A stretch of DNA of 64,000 nt from Blattamonas nauphoetae (Eukaryota > Preaxostyla > Oxymonadida). The position numbers and the translations under genes are program-made. The stretch spans positions 169,203 through 233,202 of the forward strand of contig JARBJD010000097.1 in NCBI GenBank assembly GCA_033064195.1, written 5' to 3'. Under the pieces are notes generated by a model, which worked only from the letters and a program-made list of their open reading frames with translations, was not told where the DNA came from and searched no databases. Of the stretch, positions 1 through 10,256 are shown one piece after another (positions within the stretch are counted from its first letter, which is position 1; each line of letters starts with the position of its first letter).

Positions 1-429
1 CCTGAAGATTCTCGCTTGATGAACGTGAACAACGAGAATTCCAACCGGGTGAATGGACCATCAACACTGTCGAGAGAGAAAGAGGATCAGGAAGGACAGC
101 GATGGCAAGCGCCTGAACAGGGAGGGAACTATGCATTGCCATCGTGTGATGTGGAGAAGGTGACGGTTTTTCGGCTTGGCCTTGTGTAGTGGGAAATGGA
201 GACTGGACAGGTTCCGTTCCGAGAGACGGATGGAGTGAATGCGGGTCGTCAGCTGAAACTGGGAGTGAAGCCGAACATGGAGCTTGTTCAGAACAAAGAG
301 ATGCAAGAACTGCTGCTGAAGTGCCTGGAGCTGAAGATGACAGACAGGATTGGATTGGATGAGCTGATCTCGTCACTCGACTCCATTCCCGACGATCCCG
401 ATCCCGCACAGCAACTCTTCGGCTCGTAG
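1..429 (+). pseudogene. 3' end of a protein kinase, broken by an in-frame stop
   Basis: Frame 1 from the left edge reads as the C-terminal half of a kinase domain. It has an APE-like motif (RWQAPEQ), a VFRLGLV-x-WE segment matching the usual VFSFGLVLWE helix, a TGQVPF segment, and the late CLE...DRI...EL motif that closes the kinase fold. It ends at 429 in a short acidic tail. A TAG at 187-189 sits where the family normally has Leu, so the frame is interrupted in the middle of a conserved helix. The catalytic HRD and DFG motifs would lie left of the window. I read it as a decayed host kinase; a sequencing error is possible. Subfamily not determined. Confidence 0.6.
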
Positions 430-1050
430 ATGATCACTTTCCAATCGTTTGATCTCGGCCAACATTCGCCCTTTGTCCCCACCACACAACGAGAGGAAAA
501 TGTCACAATTTTTGTTCTTGAGTCAATTCTTGTGTTGCGCAGAGCACCGCTCTGCTTGTAGTCTTTCTTTCCTCTTCTTCTCACCCGCAATCGACTCTCC
601 TGATTCACAAAAGTCCCTCCAAATCATCACCAGCAATCACGTCACTCGATGATGGATTATTCTTCGTTTGCAAACCAACCCAATCATTTGTTCTTCTGTA
701 TTCAGACTTACGACTTGAGTCTTTCCGAATTCTCTTCCGAATCAACTCAGTTTCCACGATCTTCATGTTTTTGTCTTTCTTCGTTGCACATGTGCTTCTT
801 CAGCCTTGTCAACAGCGTTGAACAGCACCGTCGATTTGGTGGTCGAGTTGGAGGCTGGCTACCCACTTCCATTTGACCACACAAGTCGGAAAGGTGGTGT
901 TTCGTAATCACATGATTGTTTTGTTCATTTAAATCATGATTGTTGTCCCAAACGGAAAGTGTTGAATAAGGCAAATCAAAATCATCTTGAACGATGACGA
1001 AGGGAGAAAAGACTCAGAATCGTTCTCGTCTCGTCATTCGGAAACGTTGT
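430..1050. other. spacer between kinase remnant and DIRS element
   Basis: No convincing gene is visible. Short frames here lack any recognisable motif and overlap on both strands. The stretch is the 3' flank of the kinase remnant up to the left end of the retroelement. Confidence 0.5.
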
Positions 1051-1073
1051 TTCCGACCATGGTTCTGAAAGAA

Positions 1074-1192
1074 GAGATGAAGAAAGTTTGAGTATAATTC
1101 CCGTGAAATGTTGAATAAATAAGTCAAAAGTAATGAGATTATGTCCTACTTCACTTCACTTGGACCACTTGGAGTGATCATCCCTTTGTTAC
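1074..1192 (+). repeat. left inverted terminal repeat of the DIRS element
   Basis: Matches the reverse complement of 5471-5591 almost base for base, ending in a shared GATCATCCCTTTGTTAC. It overlaps the 3' end of the recombinase frame. Confidence 0.9.
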
Positions 1193-4100
1193 GCCGTTTG
1201 GAGGTCTCTGAAAGAAGAGATGAAGTCTTCTGTAACTTTTTCAATCTCTCTGACCTACGAGTTGCCGGGGTGGGTGGTGGAAGTAAACTTTCTTCATCTC
1301 TTCTTTCAGAACCATGGTCGGAATCACTCTTCAGTGATTTACGACCTATGGCTTCTTCATTCAGAGATGAAGAAAGTTTGAGGCTGTTTGGAGACGATAT
1401 TGGCTTGATGTAGAACTTCCTCAAGACTGTCGAAGACGTTGAAAGTCTTGCCTGCTTCGCATTGTCTAAGTCCGACATTCCATTCCGCTTGTTCCTAGAT
1501 CGTCCAGCGTGCTTGAGCGAATACGCTCCATATTTATCGGTGTCCAGTCCAACCGACTTCATGAGCGATTTTATCCCGGCGGCAATGTCCCCTGCATCCC
1601 TTTCCCGTGCCCTCTCTCCCAAGAGTTGTCCTGTCCAACTCCTGCCTCTTCGTTTATCCAATTCTGTAATCCAGTCGCAGATTCGCAGGCCCTCGTTCAA
1701 ATCCCTCTCATTCACTGTCACCCTCTCCCATCCTTCACCTGTCTTCAACCTCGTCATGAAACTCGTCTCGTACTTACCTTTGCTCATCTGAACGGAATCT
1801 CTTCGTATTCTTGCCATCTCTGTAAAGCGCACCGCGTGTTGCATCATCAGTAATGCCGCGATTATTGTCTGAACCATCTCTTCTTCGACCTGTCCACGAA
1901 TTACCCATCGTTTGAGGATCTCATCCTCCAGAATCTTCGCGTCCCATGTGTCCTCATACTTAGCCTTCGTCGGATGGACAGTGCGGATCCCTCTCATAGT
2001 CGCTGTCACCGGGAGTGACACGCCCACTTGGCCCTTCCCAAACAGTTGTGAGAGGAAGGATAATGCACTTCTCGCAGCTTCCGTTGTTCCCCTCGATCCG
2101 CTTCTCCTCATCCATCTCGCCAGAAAGTTTGCAACTCTAATCCCATCAATATCTTTCCAGTTCCTGCCAGCTGCGTCCTCCTCCTCGATCCAACGACGAA
2201 TAGCGCCCGCATATTGTCTTACAGTTTCCTTGCTCAATCCTGCCAACATCCAAACCATAGTGTCAACCTCCATTTCCAGTTCATCGACTAATCCCTCCCA
2301 GATCTCCCCAGCAAGAATGCTTGGAGGAGACCTGGTGGCAGTCCGCTCCCCGTCGCTACTAAACCCGGTCCCTTCACTACCACCTCCTCCGTTCTCCCCA
2401 GCAACAGCATACGACTCGCTCTCTGTTCTAAAATGTCTCTTCCTGGTATCGACCGCCAATCCGGAGCTACTAAAATCAATGTCGTCGGCTCCTCCATCCA
2501 CTTGACCAGTACCCGCTGAATCAGCGGGATCGGGGGAAAGGCAAAAACGCACTGTTCTCTTCCCCAATCCTGGAGGAGTGCATTCGTTCCGGCTGCCTCC
2601 TCTTCGCCTATCAGGGACCAATATCGAGGAACTTGTCGATTGTGCCGCGATGCAAATGCGTCGACAGTCGGCCTGCATTGGAAGTACTCTAAGATTTGTC
2701 TGAAGCTCTGAGGTTTCAGACTGTAATCTGTGGTGTCCCTTATCCTGGACAACCGATCCGCAACTGCGTTGTCGACGCCCGCCACATGCTCCGCCCAAAG
2801 TCTTGATAAGTTCTGGTCTGCTTTGAGGAATAGACGTTTGAATTGTGGAAGAAGTGAAAGGGCGGACGATCGTCTGCTGATATTCGCCACGCACACAGAA
2901 TTGTCCGACATGACCAGGACATCCTCTCCCTTCTTGATCAGGTCCCTTCGCATCCCCTCTTCGAAACCCCTCACCACAGCTTCCGCTTCGCGCCTGTTGC
3001 TCGACCACAGTCTCTCCTCCGAGTTGAACCGTTCCTGCCAACTCTCCACCTTCCCTTTCCTCGACCAAACCACCCCGATCCCCCACTCGCTTGCGTCGGT
3101 GTTGAGAGTTACCGACTGATTGAACAAGCGAATGGAGCGACACATCGGCGTCATCAATCGGTGCCTCCACCACTCTAACTCTTCCACTTCTACTTCCCCA
3201 AGCTGTCCTCTTCCACCCCATCCATGCGACTGAACCACCTTCTCCTTCCAGCCGACCAGATGTCGTGACTGGAAGTGGCAGAGACTGTCGGCGAAAGCCA
3301 TTGCCTGTAGTTTGCCGACAAGTGAAGCGACAGTTTGCACACGCGTCTCTCCACCCTGCTCGTGTTGCCTGAGCCTCTCTCTCACGAGTTCTCGCGTCCT
3401 CCCCCTCTTCTCCTTTCCCACCTTGACCGTCATGTTCATTGAATCCCACTCCAGCCCGAGGAAGAGAATCCGCTGCTGTCCCTCCAGTTGTGACTTCTTG
3501 CAGTTGATTGTGAACCCTAGGAGTTCTAATTTCCCTCTGAGGAGAAGAGCATTCGATTCCGATTCTCCCTTCGATTTGCCGATTACCAGGAAATCGTCCA
3601 AATAGGCGACGATTGGGAACGCACGCCTGAACTGTGCGATTACCGGCCGAAGAAGCTTTGTAAACTGTCGTGGCGCGGACGTAAGTCCGAAACATAAAGT
3701 TTGTTGGATATAAGCGCGTCCGTTGTGAAGGAAACCGAAATGTGGTTGGTCGCGCTTGTGGATTGCGACATGAAGATATGCATGTTTGAGGTCGAGTGAG
3801 CACATCCAACATCCTTGTGTGATTGACTGCGCAACGGTCGAAAACGATTCCATTTTGAAATGTCGTGGAACGACATTCTGATTCAGCGTGCGGCAGTCCA
3901 GGATCCTTCTCCACCCACCGTCCGACTTCGCAACCACGAAGGTTGGGTTCCATGTTCTCACTTCGCCATTTGTCGTTTCCCTGATCACTCCCTCTCTGAG
4001 TTCGTCTTGAATGACCTCCGCTAATCCTTTCATCTCCTTGGCATTCAGGCGTAACTCGAATGGTGACCCCCCCTGCGGTCGGAGGGCCATCCTCTCCCCA

Positions 4101-5459
4101 CTCGACTTTGATTCCCTTCGCTATGACCTCCGCTAGGCCAAACTCTTGCCAAGCGGCGCTGAAATATCTGGTCCTTCCTCCCAGTCGATTGCCCACAGTC
4201 GGTGCAATCAACTGAGTGTTGTCTTTCGTTCCCATTAATATTTTCCTTGTGTTGATTTCTGATTGGGAGGACGGTTGGAGAACTGAGGTGTTCTGCTCCT
4301 CTGTCTCGGTTGACCCCTCCCCCTTCCTTGACCGTTCGGATGAGCTGGTCTGAAATTGGTCTGGTTCTGAGCACCCCAACCTTGAAAGGTTTGATATCCG
4401 CCTGCTCGAAAGCGTGAGCGCCCCTGACCGGGGCCCTGTCGAAAAAAACAATGGGTCCACACTCTGGAGTTTCCGTCTCTGAACTGTCATCTTCTCCTTC
4501 TTCTCCATCAGTTCCTCCAGCCTCTTTTCTTGTCTCTCCTGAGACTCCCTCTTCGTCGCGTCCGCATCATCAAGTACTGGTAGTGCGAGGAAATGCGCAA
4601 TCCTGATGTCGTTCACGGACCTCGTGACCTCTGCTGCTTTTAATGTCATCAACTCCACAGAACGCGCTAGATCCTCCACAGAACCAGACTTCTTGAACGA
4701 GATCACCCCTAATTTGGTCATGTGGAACGCGTCTGCTTCCAACTGGAGGAGACGCTTGTTCAGCTGATTGTTTCCCCGATCTGGTAACTTCTGCGATACA
4801 ACATCGGGATAAAACTTCAGTTCGGGAGCCTGCGCCATTCTAACCTTCAGTTCCTTTTCTTCACTCTCCTCCCATTCAAAGAATGGGAGAAACTTGGCAG
4901 TCTGCTCCAAGTCTTCCGCTCTCTCCTCATGGTTCTCTATCCCAGCTACTAACTCAACAGGTGGCTGTTGTTGTGATTCTGGTTGTGCTTGAGAGGCTGC
5001 ATTGAACACCATTGCTTGATGGTGTTGAAGATCGCGAAACTCAGCCGGGGTGAGTCCGCGCATACTAGCAGGTGTTGGCGAAACTGATCGAACGGTTTGA
5101 GTCTGTTCCTGGGTTTGTTCGGTTGTCGATGCTGGTTGCCCCAAAACTACCCACTTCTCAGCCGGGGGAAGGAACTGTTCCCATTGCGCCGAATCTATCC
5201 CAGCAGTTAGATCTATGTGGTGGGCAACCTTCCTCATCATGTGGACAAAAAACCCACTAAATCTTGCGATGTCGCATGGCGTTGTGAAACTGGCATATCG
5301 GGTCAACGTTGATTGATCATTCTTGCTCATGGCCTCCAAAAATTTCCCAATCTCCGACCGCATATCGAATATGCCGTTCAGATGCGGCAATATAACCTCC
5401 ATAGTCGGCAACTGCTTGGGTTCTTGTTGAGATTCACTCATCCTAAGTTTATTCAACAA
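1146..5459 (-). CDS. DIRS long frame: gag-like N-terminus and tyrosine recombinase C-terminus
   Basis: One continuous frame of 1,437 codons. The first ~380 residues are gag-like: charged, Q-rich, with no recognisable zinc knuckle. The middle third overlaps the reverse transcriptase frame and reads as low-quality protein. The last ~330 residues are a tyrosine recombinase: an N-terminal helical SAM-like segment (GLSKETVRQYAGAIRRW), then the catalytic Arg in AVRFTEMARI, the H-x-x-R motif in SLKHAGR and the terminal Tyr in LRKFYI. The recombinase inserts the circular DNA copy of the element. In this family gag and recombinase are usually separate products, so the single open frame may be partly accidental. 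Start codon chosen as the first Met, just inside the terminal repeat. Confidence 0.75.
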   Translation of the reverse strand: MLNKLRMSESQQEPKQLPTMEVILPHLNGIFDMRSEIGKFLEAMSKNDQSTLTRYASFTTPCDIARFSGFFVHMMRKVAHHIDLTAGIDSAQWEQFLPPAEKWVVLGQPASTTEQTQEQTQTVRSVSPTPASMRGLTPAEFRDLQHHQAMVFNAASQAQPESQQQPPVELVAGIENHEERAEDLEQTAKFLPFFEWEESEEKELKVRMAQAPELKFYPDVVSQKLPDRGNNQLNKRLLQLEADAFHMTKLGVISFKKSGSVEDLARSVELMTLKAAEVTRSVNDIRIAHFLALPVLDDADATKRESQERQEKRLEELMEKKEKMTVQRRKLQSVDPLFFSTGPRSGALTLSSRRISNLSRLGCSEPDQFQTSSSERSRKGEGSTETEEQNTSVLQPSSQSEINTRKILMGTKDNTQLIAPTVGNRLGGRTRYFSAAWQEFGLAEVIAKGIKVEWGEDGPPTAGGVTIRVTPECQGDERISGGHSRRTQRGSDQGNDKWRSENMEPNLRGCEVGRWVEKDPGLPHAESECRSTTFQNGIVFDRCAVNHTRMLDVLTRPQTCISSCRNPQARPTTFRFPSQRTRLYPTNFMFRTYVRATTVYKASSAGNRTVQACVPNRRLFGRFPGNRQIEGRIGIECSSPQREIRTPRVHNQLQEVTTGGTAADSLPRAGVGFNEHDGQGGKGEEGEDARTREREAQATRAGWRDACANCRFTCRQTTGNGFRRQSLPLPVTTSGRLEGEGGSVAWMGWKRTAWGSRSGRVRVVEAPIDDADVSLHSLVQSVGNSQHRRKRVGDRGGLVEEREGGELAGTVQLGGETVVEQQARSGSCGEGFRRGDAKGPDQEGRGCPGHVGQFCVRGEYQQTIVRPFTSSTIQTSIPQSRPELIKTLGGACGGRRQRSCGSVVQDKGHHRLQSETSELQTNLRVLPMQADCRRICIAAQSTSSSILVPDRRRGGSRNECTPPGLGKRTVRFCLSPDPADSAGTGQVDGGADDIDFSSSGLAVDTRKRHFRTESESYAVAGENGGGGSEGTGFSSDGERTATRSPPSILAGEIWEGLVDELEMEVDTMVWMLAGLSKETVRQYAGAIRRWIEEEDAAGRNWKDIDGIRVANFLARWMRRSGSRGTTEAARSALSFLSQLFGKGQVGVSLPVTATMRGIRTVHPTKAKYEDTWDAKILEDEILKRWVIRGQVEEEMVQTIIAALLMMQHAVRFTEMARIRRDSVQMSKGKYETSFMTRLKTGEGWERVTVNERDLNEGLRICDWITELDKRRGRSWTGQLLGERARERDAGDIAAGIKSLMKSVGLDTDKYGAYSLKHAGRSRNKRNGMSDLDNAKQARLSTSSTVLRKFYIKPISSPNSLKLSSSLNEEAIGRKSLKSDSDHGSERRDEESLLPPPTPATRRSERLKKLQKTSSLLSETSKRRNKGMITPSGPSEVK
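1285..1383 (+). repeat. internal complementary region of the DIRS element
   Basis: The first half (to about 1322) is the reverse complement of the element's left end at 1051-1085. The second half (from about 1322) matches the reverse complement of the right end at 5570-5631. In DIRS elements this region serves as the splint that joins the two ends of the cDNA into a circle before recombinase-mediated insertion. It also encodes the last residues of the recombinase frame. Confidence 0.9.
2288..4090 (-). CDS. DIRS reverse transcriptase, RNase H and downstream DIRS domain
   Basis: 600 residues in a different frame from the long gag/recombinase frame and wholly inside it. The reverse transcriptase shows the WNPTFVVAKSDGGWR fingers segment, SLDLKHAYLHV, the FGLTSAPRQF motif and the YLDD catalytic motif (VAYLDDFLV). 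RNase H follows with the first Asp in LNTDASEWGIG, then SDNSVCVANI and a late AVADRLSR motif. The last ~120 residues (VDAFASRHN... FPPIPLIQRVL... PDWRSIPG) match the conserved region found after RNase H in DIRS polyproteins. The product copies element RNA into DNA. The true N-terminus is uncertain because these elements often reach this frame by overlap or read-through. Confidence 0.9.
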   Translation of the reverse strand: MALRPQGGSPFELRLNAKEMKGLAEVIQDELREGVIRETTNGEVRTWNPTFVVAKSDGGWRRILDCRTLNQNVVPRHFKMESFSTVAQSITQGCWMCSLDLKHAYLHVAIHKRDQPHFGFLHNGRAYIQQTLCFGLTSAPRQFTKLLRPVIAQFRRAFPIVAYLDDFLVIGKSKGESESNALLLRGKLELLGFTINCKKSQLEGQQRILFLGLEWDSMNMTVKVGKEKRGRTRELVRERLRQHEQGGETRVQTVASLVGKLQAMAFADSLCHFQSRHLVGWKEKVVQSHGWGGRGQLGEVEVEELEWWRHRLMTPMCRSIRLFNQSVTLNTDASEWGIGVVWSRKGKVESWQERFNSEERLWSSNRREAEAVVRGFEEGMRRDLIKKGEDVLVMSDNSVCVANISRRSSALSLLPQFKRLFLKADQNLSRLWAEHVAGVDNAVADRLSRIRDTTDYSLKPQSFRQILEYFQCRPTVDAFASRHNRQVPRYWSLIGEEEAAGTNALLQDWGREQCVFAFPPIPLIQRVLVKWMEEPTTLILVAPDWRSIPGRDILEQRASRMLLLGRTEEVVVKGPGLVATGSGLPPGLLQAFLLGRSGRD

Positions 5460-5470
5460 TTTCTAAAGGA

Positions 5471-5591
5471 GTAACAAAGGGATGATCACTCCAAGTGGTC
5501 CAAGTGAAGTGAAGTAGGACATAATCTCATTACTTTTGACTTATTTATTCAACATTTCACGGGAATTATACTCAAACTTTCTTCATCTCTG
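5471..5591 (-). repeat. right inverted terminal repeat of the DIRS element
   Basis: Inverted copy of 1074-1192. It lies just upstream of the gag-like start codon, so it probably carries the element's promoter. Confidence 0.9.
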
Positions 5592-5631
5592 AATGAAGAA
5601 GCCATAGGTCGTAAATCACTGAAGAGTGATT

Positions 5632-7310
5632 GGGACTGGAATGCAAAACGCCTGCTCTACAGCGGAAGATGCAAAACTGCAAGTCTAACGGAAGAATAAT
5701 TATCTTGAATCTGATTCATTATCCACTTTGGATTCATCTGTAGTTTTCCTAAAATAGACGCAGAGTAACAATCGTGGCGAAGTGTCGAGAAAAACAAACA
5801 ACATGGGATGATCGTCTTCTCTTTCTCCATCCATCGAGCCCATCCGACTGTCATTATCACCGCATGCATCATTTGTCCTTTCGTACTTCAAAATGCGTTT
5901 CTGATCACATCTAAAAAGTATTTCAACTTGATACGACAGATGAAACTTTTCTGCACATCAACGGTGTATATTGTATTTTTATTCAGCTTTCTTTTGTACA
6001 GTCTCTAAATCTTCCGACATTTTTGGCAACACTCTCCCAAAATACAAGTATAGCAGTCAATCTTCAGTGAAAACGACTCTTTTCGAAACCATTTGTCAAA
6101 TTGCACTTCGATGAAACCATGCAAATATCCACAAATATACTGTGTGTCCTCCATTTTACTCAACTATTTCAGACTGTATGATGATATCTCGCCGTTCTCT
6201 TGCACTGCTTTCTCTCATTCCGTCCACTTTCGCTGAAATTGTGTATTCACAGACAAAGATCAAGATGTATTCTGTTGAATGCAGAAATTCGGTCGGATAC
6301 GAAAATTTGGAGGATCACCGCCTGCGAAATGGAAGTGATTTCTGTGAGTCTTTGAAAGCAATGAATGTCTCCTTCCTTTCATCCATTATTCTTCCAACTC
6401 TGATTTCTGACCCAACCAGACCTTTTCTGAGATGTCTCAGTCGGAAAATGCTCAAACTCCATTGTTCAAGCAAGATGTGCAACTCGAGCAAGAATGCAAC
6501 AATCTCTCACTCTTAAACTTGAAGGAAGAAGAAAAACATGACGAGATTTGTGATTAAGATACCGATTCACATTTGTCGGTTTCTGATTTTCAATCAATTC
6601 GAAAGAGCCGGGCCGCTGTGGATTGTCACAATTCACTTTTCACTCTTTTCTCCGTTCATCGTTCCATTTTAATAATGATTCCACATTTCTCTGTTTTGTC
6701 TCCAAATTTGTTCGTGAAATTCCAATTAGGCAAGTGAACCTTGTCTTAATAATTGAGATCCGATCAATCCCCCAAGTGGACCAATGTCTCACAAACAAAC
6801 CAATAAGGCCGTTTTGGTTGTGAGCGTCTAAAAGAACACTAGCATACTCCCCAAAGAAGAGAATAAACCATGTTTGAACTTCAGTGCCATCTCATCTCGT
6901 CCTTGCAGTTTTACATTTTCCGCTGTAGAGGATGCTTGCCATTCACTGGACACAGTTACAGGATCTGGGACACAATTCAGATGTGCAAAGAGGGTCAAGT
7001 AGTAGAGAATCATGAAGGAGAGATAAGTTGATCGAGGGCCCTTAGGGATTTTCTTGATATCCCACAATTCGTTACATTCAAGAGCTTCTTTTCTCATTGA
7101 CATCTCAAAACACCAAAGGAACATCTGACTAATGATTTTCTGAGTTCATCCTGGTACAGTTGAAGAAATCGTTCTGGATATCCGAGAAAATGTCAAATGA
7201 ACCAGAGGTAAGTCCAAACGAATCAGAGAAGAGTGTTCAACAAGAGAAAAAATAACTAGAAAACGAAACACGTCAAACACGATTAAATGAGTGTTCCTGT
7301 TCAGTGCAGG
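5632..7310. other. 1.7 kb without a recognisable gene
   Basis: The longest frame, 6142-6516 on the + strand (124 codons), is Ser/Cys-rich with no motif I recognise and may be chance. A short stretch at 7190-7216 (ATG, five codons, GTAAGT) looks like a tiny first exon but nothing convincing follows it. The synthetase gene ends at the right edge of this spacer. Confidence 0.4.
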
Positions 7311-10004
7311 TTAATCTGAGAGGCTTTCTCCTCCCGCTTCTCCCTCCGAAGACAGTTTCTCTGGTTCGTCTTGTTTCTCCTCTTCTTGTTCTTTTGAACC
7401 AGTACCGTCCGTTGCTTCATCTTGTGTCTTTTCATCCGCATCTCCTTCTTTTTCGTCCTTGGCTTCGCTTTCGATTTGATCAGTTGTGGTCTGTTCTTCC
7501 TCTGCGGGTTTCAAGTCTGAGGTTTCTTGTTCAGTCGGATTCTGCGTCGAGGATTCTTCAGCTGGTTTCGCTTCTGTTGTTTCGTACTCGCTCTCCGCTG
7601 TCTGTTTTGCCTCCTCTTCAGATGCTTTTGCTTCTGTTGGTGCTTTCTCGCTCTCCACTGTTGGTTTCGCCTCTTTTTCAGCTGGTTTCACGTCAGCCTC
7701 TTTCGGCGCTGGTTGCGGGTCATCCTTCTTCACTTGACTCAACTCAGACTTGTCTTCCTTCTTCTTCCCATGTCTCTTCTGAATGGTTTTCTTCTCTGTC
7801 TTCAGAACCTGTCGATCCATCTCCTCAATCAGAGCGAGCTGCTGTTGGAACTCTTCCTTCCATCTTTGACGAACAACTTCTCGCTTCACTTTCATCGACG
7901 GAGTCATACACTTGTTATCAACCCCCCACTCCTCCTCGCACAACACAATCCCTTTCGGGATCTCGTATCTTTTGATTTCTGTTGGGCATCCTTCCGCAGT
8001 TCGTTGTACGGCTGCGAGAACGAAGCTCATCGCTTCTGGTGTCGTTGAAAGAAGTTTTCGGAGTTCGTCGGGTGAATCGAATTCTGTTTCTGCTGATTTC
8101 ACGATCGGTTCATTCGGTCTTTCCTTTCTTTGCGTTCGAAAAGCCGCAACAGCCCCATCAGCCCATTTGCTCGCACCGGTTTCCTTTTCATTGTCTTCCG
8201 AGATTAGAAGATCCCAATTAGGCACCACGAATGCGACAAGAGCGGATGAGGTTGATGGACCGTACACGATCACTTGCTTGATCCACTTGCAGTTCTTCTC
8301 CAAGGCAGCCTCAACCTTCTCGGCCGAGATGAACTCTCCCTGACTCAACTTGAAGATATTCTTCTTCCTGTCGATGATTCTCAGAGAATCAGCAAACGTC
8401 TTCGAGTTGGGATCGTCGTCTGTCCTGTACGGTCCAGGAATCCACATCCCGATATCTCCAGTGTGATAGAATCCATCCTCGTCGATAGCTTTCTTCGTGC
8501 TCTCCTCGTCTTTGTAGTATCCGAGGAACATGGTCGGCCCTCGATGGCAGATCTCGCCGCGAGGGTAGGGCTGGTCGGTGATGAGATAGTCCATCTCGGG
8601 GACGCTCTCCAGACGGACCTCCGAATATCTGTATGGGACACCGCAGTTGCCCTTGTCGAAAGAGACAATCTGACCGCAGGTTGTTGTTCCGCACGTTTCA
8701 GTGAGTCCGTAGCCTTCAGCAATAAGCACACCGAGCGACACGGAGAGGAATTCTTGGATGTGATAAGGGAGGGAGGCTGCACCATTATATGCGAGACGGA
8801 GACGACCTCCAAGTTTTTCTTTGATTTGGTTGAACACTATTTTGTCCGAAAAACGGGCTGTTTTGCCTTCGAGAAGGGCTTTGAGCTTCGATTTGTAAGC
8901 GATTTTGAAGGCGATTCGGGCGATGAAATTCTTCTTCTGGATTTGAGAATAGACCTTTGAATACGTTTTGGAGAACACACGCGGCACACCAGCCATGATT
9001 GTGGGACGAAGGGCCACGAGATCGTCAGTGAGGGTGGACATGGTGCCACTGTAGAATCCGATCCCACATCCGAAGTGGAGAACGGTATATTCCAGCACAC
9101 GGGCAAAGATATGGGCAAGGGGAAGGAAGGAGATGAGGTAGTCTTGGTAATCATTCGGGGAAGGAGTTGCTCGTGTCATGAGGTTGATCGAGCCCACCGC
9201 GACGGCGTTATGAGAGATCATCGCACCTTTAGGGACACCAGTAGTTCCAGATGTGTAGACAATGGTGAAAACATCACCAGGGAGAGGTTCTTGATCTGGG
9301 ACAGGATTTGCTTTCCCAAGGGCAACAATGTCGCTGAACTTGTGGGTAACGCCTTGTGGGAGCTCTGTCGATGTTGAACTTGCGTCGTCAATCAAAATGA
9401 TGTATTCGAGTAATGGGGCAACCCCAGAAGCCTTAATTGACACTGCGAACGGAAGTTGTTTTCGTTGGACGACGATCGCCCTCATGTCTGAATGGACGAC
9501 AATGGTTTGGCAATCATTCTCTCCGTAACTGTCATACACTGGGACACACACAAATGATTGACATGCAATAGCGTAGTCTGTGAGTGACCATTCGACACAG
9601 TTTGTGGCCATGATCCCAACCTGTTTTCGAAAGATATGGGGAAAATAGGGAAAAGAACCTTGTCACCTGTGACGAGACCAATATGACGCAAGCCTGAACC
9701 AACAAAAGTGATTAGATCGTTCACATCACGATATTTAAGCCAGATGTATTGGCCCTGTGTTTACAGAAGAATGGCACGAATAGATGGAAAATGAGAATTG
9801 AAATATGACAGGGAGGCACACTCGTTTGGTGGTATCCGGAAGATACTCACGATATCCGAGGTGATCATTGTCTGGATATCTTTCACAACACGTTCGAACA
9901 AGTTTCTTGATTGTCAAGCCATCTGGCTGAAAATAAGATGTTGAATAGGAAGTAAGATTAGCTGTTCTGTGAACTGGTCCCCTTTCGTTGTGATCAGTCG
10001 ACAT
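7311..10004 (-). CDS. long-chain fatty-acid--CoA ligase (acyl-CoA synthetase)
   Basis: Activates long-chain fatty acids to acyl-CoA with ATP, probably on a membrane. I read three exons: 10004-9822, 9754-9659 and 9620-7311, joined by introns of 67 and 38 nt with GT-AG ends; the joins restore ...TKRGQYIWLKYRD... and ...VTGDKVGIMATN..., giving about 862 residues. Motifs: the AMP-binding P-loop YTSGTTGVPKGA, GYGLTETCG, YHTGDIG and the linker IIDRKKNIFKLSQGE. The catalytic core ends near residue 700. The last ~150 residues are an extra low-complexity tail rich in Glu, Lys, Ala and Pro, absent from typical family members. Start chosen as MSTDHNERG; an in-frame Met at 10088 would add 28 residues. 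Confidence 0.92.
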
Positions 10005-10256
10005 TGATCTGGTGAAGATCCTGACCATACTTCGTATAGGATCAATCAATGACACTCGGTAGAGGCTTTTCGGAAGAGAATTGATCATTCATCTCAGAGA
10101 TGTTCCCAAATACAGCAATTGGGTCGAGTTGTCGAGATTTCCTCGGCTGTATTACGATGGCACGAGATCAAGCCACACTTTGTGTTCTCTGTTTTTTCTC
10201 ATCTGAATGAATGAACACTTCTCTTTCCTTTTCATCCACTGTGTCAACATTTGGCA

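Larger units (their letters stand above)
1051..5631 (-). mobile_element. DIRS-like tyrosine-recombinase retroelement, looks whole
   Basis: About 4.6 kb, transcribed leftwards. It has the full DIRS layout: inverted terminal repeats of about 120 bp (1074-1192 and 5471-5591), unique outer ends of about 25-40 bp, and an internal complementary region at 1285-1383 that joins the complement of the left end to the right end. The coding part holds a gag-like N-terminal region, a reverse transcriptase plus RNase H frame and a tyrosine recombinase. Pat and Ngaro elements have split direct repeats instead, so this is DIRS proper. Both long frames are open, so the copy looks whole and probably recent. It inserted downstream of the kinase remnant. 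Confidence 0.9.

Noticed and set aside
6142-6516. 124-codon frame in the 5.6-7.3 kb spacer
   Set aside because: No recognisable domain, Ser/Cys-rich composition and no supporting context; kept only as a note in the spacer entry.
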